Shown here piece by piece: positions 13,234 through 16,549 of a DNA stretch of 16,549 bases. The position numbers were made by a program, and so were the translations under genes. Location: NCBI GenBank assembly GCA_964408785.1, contig CAYPAS010000011.1, forward strand, positions 1 through 16,549. The letters are read 5' to 3'. The stretch is from UBA12465 sp964408785 (GTDB lineage Bacteria; Patescibacteriota; Patescibacteriia; Patescibacteriales; UBA12465). Numbering within the stretch: position 1 is the first letter of the stretch; every line of letters starts with the position of its first letter. The notes under the pieces were generated by a model, which saw only the letters and a list, made by a program, of their open reading frames with translations, had not been told where the DNA came from and searched no databases.

Positions 13234-14162
13234 AGAGAGTATTTTTCCGTTATTCTTTTATTGCTTTAGCGGCTGTTTTTATTTCCGGGGTAATTTCTGG
13301 ATTATTTTATTTATCATCTAAAATTAGCGCCCTTGAAAACGGCGGCCTCAGTTCTTATATCTATAATCTATTAGGACAAGATGCTCATAAGAAAGAAGAG
13401 AAGCCAGCTGCCGCTCCAGAATTTACTATCCAAATACCAGAAGGCTGGACCAACAGAGATATCGGTCAATATTTTTCTCGTTTAGGCAAATGGACATCAG
13501 AAGATTTGTATGAAGCTGTTGGTCAAACTTCTTATGATGTTTGTGGTGGTAAGCGGCAGACTGATAGGGATTGGAAAAAGGAATACTCTTTTTTAGCTGA
13601 CAAGCCAGATTGCGCTAGTTTAGAAGGCTATCTTTTTCCCGATACTTATCGTCTTTATGCTAGTTCAACCGTAGAAGAGGCAGTTTCTAGGATGCTCGAT
13701 AATTTTGACAAGAAATTAGACGATAGTCTTAGGAAAGAAATTAAATTACAAGGAAAAACCATTAATGATGTGATAATAATGGCTTCCTTGATAGAAAAAG
13801 AAGCCCCGATAAGTTATTCAGATAAAGAAAATTTAGCCGCCAGGATGATTTCAGGAATTTTTTGGCGCCGTCTAAAAAATGGTCAGCGGCTAGAATCCGA
13901 CGCTACCCTTTCTTACATCTTGGAAGATAAGAAAGACCAGCATAGCGGCGAGGAATTGGATAACAGTTCCCCTTACAATACTTATCGAAAAGCCGGCTTG
14001 CCACCCGGACCGATTTGCAATCCGGGCTTAGTAGCGATAGAAGCGGCTATTTATCCCATTAGAAGCGATTATAACTTTTTCTTGACTGATCAGAATGGCA
14101 ACGTTTACTACGCTCGGACTTACGAAGAGCATTTGCGCAATAAATATAAATATTTAAGATAA
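13230..14162 (+). CDS. mltG: Endolytic murein transglycosylase MltG (YceG)
   Basis: Inner-membrane lytic transglycosylase that cuts nascent glycan strands and sets their length. One N-terminal membrane anchor (about 8-29) puts the rest outside. A LysM-like subdomain (about 64-98, IQIPEGWTNRDIGQYFSRLG) precedes the catalytic YceG domain. Family blocks: LEGYLFPDTYRL, the catalytic Glu189 in MASLIEKEA, RLESDATLSYIL, SSPYNTYRKAGLPPGPICNPG, and the closing YARTYEEH. Length (310) is within the family range. The ATG overlaps the previous stop codon by 4 bases (ATGA), so translation is probably coupled. Cys105, Cys128 and Cys263 lie outside the membrane. Confidence 0.96.
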   Translation: MKRVFFRYSFIALAAVFISGVISGLFYLSSKISALENGGLSSYIYNLLGQDAHKKEEKPAAAPEFTIQIPEGWTNRDIGQYFSRLGKWTSEDLYEAVGQTSYDVCGGKRQTDRDWKKEYSFLADKPDCASLEGYLFPDTYRLYASSTVEEAVSRMLDNFDKKLDDSLRKEIKLQGKTINDVIIMASLIEKEAPISYSDKENLAARMISGIFWRRLKNGQRLESDATLSYILEDKKDQHSGEELDNSSPYNTYRKAGLPPGPICNPGLVAIEAAIYPIRSDYNFFLTDQNGNVYYARTYEEHLRNKYKYLR

Positions 14163-14166
14163 AACT

Positions 14167-16524
14167 ATGCAGCCGGAAGAGAATCAATATGTCGGCGGTG
14201 ATGATCAGATGAATAATCCTTATAAACAGGGTTCTTTTTCATCACATTTTAACGCTATTATTATTTCCTTGGCGGTTATTATCTTCATCGCCGTCTTGGC
14301 CGGGGTTTTTTATTTTTTTGTCTGGCCTAATATAAAAGGCGGGCAAACAAAAACAACTACGGAAAAAGCGCCCGCAAACAGCCAAGAAAGTTCTTCGACC
14401 AGCATTTCTTTGCCGAGCGTCGACCTTATCGGTCAGGATAGCAACTCTTCTTTGTCTGATTTTCAGCAATTACCGATAGAGTACCTTTCTTTTGCCAGTT
14501 TTTATCAGGAGCCGACTGCTTTTAGCGACAGTTTTACTCCGGTTTTTGATTTGCCGATTAATTCTAAGATAGAGGTTCTTAATTATTATGATGTTTCTCG
14601 CAAATTACCGCTCGATAATTATTTGGATCTTATAAATAATCAAGGCTTTGCCGTTTTGGATAATCCTTGGAGCAAGGAAGCTTTTGATCCTTATGCTGTT
14701 TATTCTAAATTGAATGGCAAGCGCGTGCCTCTGCTTTTAACCTCTGATTTTTTAAGTTATTCTTATCAAAATAGATTGAAAAATCTTTATAAGGATATCG
14801 AGAAGAATATTTTTTATGATAATCTTTGGGAGGTTGGCCAGCGGCTTTTTGAAGTTTCTCGCGCCCGTTATGAAAGCCGTTTAGCAGCTATTGGCGATAT
14901 AAATGATCGTGTTTTAGAAGCCGAGCGCTTAGAAACGGCGTTTTTCGCGACACTTATCGATTTATTAGCCCCCGATAGTGGTCAGGTAGCCGCTCAGGGC
15001 AAAGTTGCTGATAGCCGGCTCTTTACTGAGGCGGAGGCAAAAAAATATTCTTTCAATATCCCCACCTATCTTCAGGATGATTTGGCCAGTGAATTGAAAT
15101 TAATAAGAGAAGCGAAATCAGAAAAAACTAGGTCGCCGATACGTCTTTATCAAGCGGATTATCGAAATTTTTCCGTACCTTCGGAATATCGCAATAATTA
15201 TAAGCTATACAATTTTTATTTAGCTAGCAAATGGCTTAATTCGGTTTTTCCTTTGAATTACCGTGATGATAATTGTCAGGAGTGCTTGTTGGATAAGGAG
15301 GATTGGCAAATAAATTTTACTGCCGCTAATATCATTTCTCAAGATTTGGCTTCTTTGCCGGAATTAAAAAGTAAATGGGCCAGGATATACAAGACTATCG
15401 CTTTTTTTCAAGGCCTGCGCGATGATTTAAATTATGTCCATTATCGTGATGCCGCCGCTAATCTTTTCGGCCAAGATTATCAGGCGATAAATATTTTTGA
15501 TGAAGCGGAAGGACAGTCGGCGAATAATTTAGAAAAATTAAGACAGGAGTTAGCCAAGAAGAATTTTTCTAATCTGGCCGGAGCTTATGATAAAGAAAGC
15601 GATTATCAACTAATCGGTTTGAAGGTCTTAGCGGAATCTTATTGGCCTAATAAATATATCGTTGATCGTCTGAATGCCGCCGGCGAGTATCATGGAAACG
15701 CCTCAACTAATCTTACCGCCTGCCAAAATCGCGCGGCGGTGACTACTCGTTGTAATGGATTTTCCCTAGATTTTATCAATTTAGTTTTTCCTTTGGGCGG
15801 CAATAGTTATTTTTTGGATAATTCTTCTTATGATGACTATGATTTGAAGGCTGAAGAATTGCGCCAAGAGATAGGAACAGCTGATTTGTGGCATGCTAAT
15901 AATTATTGGAATAATTTGAAAACAGTAGCTGATCATTTATCAACCTCCGGAAGTCAATTGCCGCCGTATGCCGCTAACGAAGCTTGGCGTTCACGGCTCA
16001 TCGGCTTTGCCGCCGCTTCCTGGGTAAGCCTGCAATTGCCTTTAGATAAACCAACGGTCGCTACTAGCAGCCAATCAGCCTCTTCTTTGGACAATTCCTC
16101 TAAGAATGTCGAAGATGCTTATCTCGAGCCGGATTATTCTTTAATCGCCGAATTAGAAGCCAGCAGTCAGATGATTATCAGAATGCTCGAGGCTTTGGGT
16201 CTAGATTATGGTGCCGGCATTTCATTCAAGTCTTTACAGACATATCGCAATGACCTGGAAAAATTACGTTTGCTGGCAATAAAGGAAATTTCTGGCCAGG
16301 TATTATCGGAAGATGATAAGTTAACAATCTTTGATTTTATCCAAAAGCAGTCCGTTGAACCTTCTAATGCTTCATCAAAGCAGATAGGGTTGAATCTCGG
16401 CGATCCAAAAAAGACGGTCAAAGAAGATTTGTCCGTCCTAAAACTTTTATTGATAACCAGGCAAGAGGGTAATAATAAGATATTTTCCGTCGGTCCCGTC
16501 TGGTCTTTGAAGGAAAGCCGTTAA
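14167..16524 (+). CDS. Membrane-anchored DUF3160-like extracellular protein
   Basis: A 785-residue protein with a short cytoplasmic N-terminus, one membrane helix (about 28-52, IIISLAVIIFIAVLAGVFYF), a Thr/Ser/Pro-rich linker (58-85) and a large extracellular domain. The block RVPLLLTSDFLSYSYQNRLKNLY from Arg186 resembles the DUF3160 signature (PxFVTxDxxLHxxH-like), and the mostly alpha-helical, Tyr/Leu/Asn-rich body fits that family, which is frequent in Patescibacteria and has no known function to my knowledge. Two Cys pairs (370/373 and 519/529) could form disulfides or bind metal. It follows mltG by 4 bases, which suggests a wall- or envelope-linked role. The family call is from motif memory and needs a profile search. 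Confidence 0.65.
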   Translation: MQPEENQYVGGDDQMNNPYKQGSFSSHFNAIIISLAVIIFIAVLAGVFYFFVWPNIKGGQTKTTTEKAPANSQESSSTSISLPSVDLIGQDSNSSLSDFQQLPIEYLSFASFYQEPTAFSDSFTPVFDLPINSKIEVLNYYDVSRKLPLDNYLDLINNQGFAVLDNPWSKEAFDPYAVYSKLNGKRVPLLLTSDFLSYSYQNRLKNLYKDIEKNIFYDNLWEVGQRLFEVSRARYESRLAAIGDINDRVLEAERLETAFFATLIDLLAPDSGQVAAQGKVADSRLFTEAEAKKYSFNIPTYLQDDLASELKLIREAKSEKTRSPIRLYQADYRNFSVPSEYRNNYKLYNFYLASKWLNSVFPLNYRDDNCQECLLDKEDWQINFTAANIISQDLASLPELKSKWARIYKTIAFFQGLRDDLNYVHYRDAAANLFGQDYQAINIFDEAEGQSANNLEKLRQELAKKNFSNLAGAYDKESDYQLIGLKVLAESYWPNKYIVDRLNAAGEYHGNASTNLTACQNRAAVTTRCNGFSLDFINLVFPLGGNSYFLDNSSYDDYDLKAEELRQEIGTADLWHANNYWNNLKTVADHLSTSGSQLPPYAANEAWRSRLIGFAAASWVSLQLPLDKPTVATSSQSASSLDNSSKNVEDAYLEPDYSLIAELEASSQMIIRMLEALGLDYGAGISFKSLQTYRNDLEKLRLLAIKEISGQVLSEDDKLTIFDFIQKQSVEPSNASSKQIGLNLGDPKKTVKEDLSVLKLLLITRQEGNNKIFSVGPVWSLKESR

Positions 16525-16549
16525 TGGCGTTTAAAATGAAAAACCCAGA
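16524..16549 (+). CDS. Probable start of a further operon gene, cut by the window edge
   Basis: ATG at 16524-16526 overlaps the preceding TAA by one base (TAATG), a common coupled junction. Only MAFKMKNP is visible before the window ends; a second ATG at 16536 is an alternative start. No function can be assigned. Confidence 0.45.

Noticed and set aside
1..16549. CRISPR arrays, tRNA/rRNA genes, insertion sequences, prophage or toxin-antitoxin genes
   Set aside because: No repeat-spacer pattern, no cloverleaf or rRNA motif, and no transposase- or integrase-like reading frame was seen; the window is a housekeeping region.

Overview
The window looks like a piece of a Patescibacteria (Candidate Phyla Radiation, Parcubacteria-like) chromosome. 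The clues are a moderately AT-rich composition, a complete F-type ATP synthase operon with a short delta subunit, a GroEL tail unlike the usual Gly-Met repeat, a DUF3160-like surface protein next to MltG, and almost no Shine-Dalgarno sequences. The placement is inferred from gene style, not from a marker gene. UGA is used as a normal stop (tatD, the nucleotidyltransferase gene), so the recoded Gracilibacteria/Absconditabacteria code is excluded.

Layout. (1) Bases 1-1000 hold dnaJ, missing its first codons. (2) 1015-1262 is a self-contained unit with a near-consensus promoter, a 49-residue Cys/His-rich mini-protein and a strong hairpin. (3) 1266-2120 is a TatD-family nuclease whose start codon abuts that hairpin. 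(4) 2154-9706 is the ATP synthase operon, with a TTGACA-17-TATAAG promoter, then atpZ/I, atpB, E, F, H, A, G, D, C in the classical order. A ninth-plus-one gene for a divergent carbonic-anhydrase-like protein follows, and a bidirectional terminator closes the unit. (5) uppP is read convergently on the minus strand. (6) 10602-12707 is groES-groEL behind a strong promoter overlapped by a CIRCE-type inverted repeat, and it ends in a strong terminator. (7) From 12724 to the window end runs an extended -10 promoter followed by a nucleotidyltransferase-mltG-DUF3160 operon with tight or overlapping junctions, and probably a further gene entering at 16524.

How the genes fit together. The operon encodes all eight F1Fo subunits (a, b, c, delta, alpha, gamma, beta, epsilon) plus the small AtpZ/I membrane protein. 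The c subunit lacks the known Na+ ligands, so proton coupling is expected. UppP (undecaprenyl phosphate recycling) and MltG (glycan chain termination) serve the cell wall. DnaJ and GroES/GroEL are protein-folding machines, and the groESL promoter carries an HrcA-type operator.

Most worth a second look: the CxCxCxCxC mini-protein with its own promoter and terminator; the GroEL tail with a related CSCGHNH motif; the compensated variant of the CIRCE operator; the carbonic-anhydrase-like protein that has Cys where the family has its catalytic Arg and is the only gene with a full Shine-Dalgarno; the shared SD-less leader before atpF, atpA and atpD; and a terminator-like hairpin between atpE and atpF.
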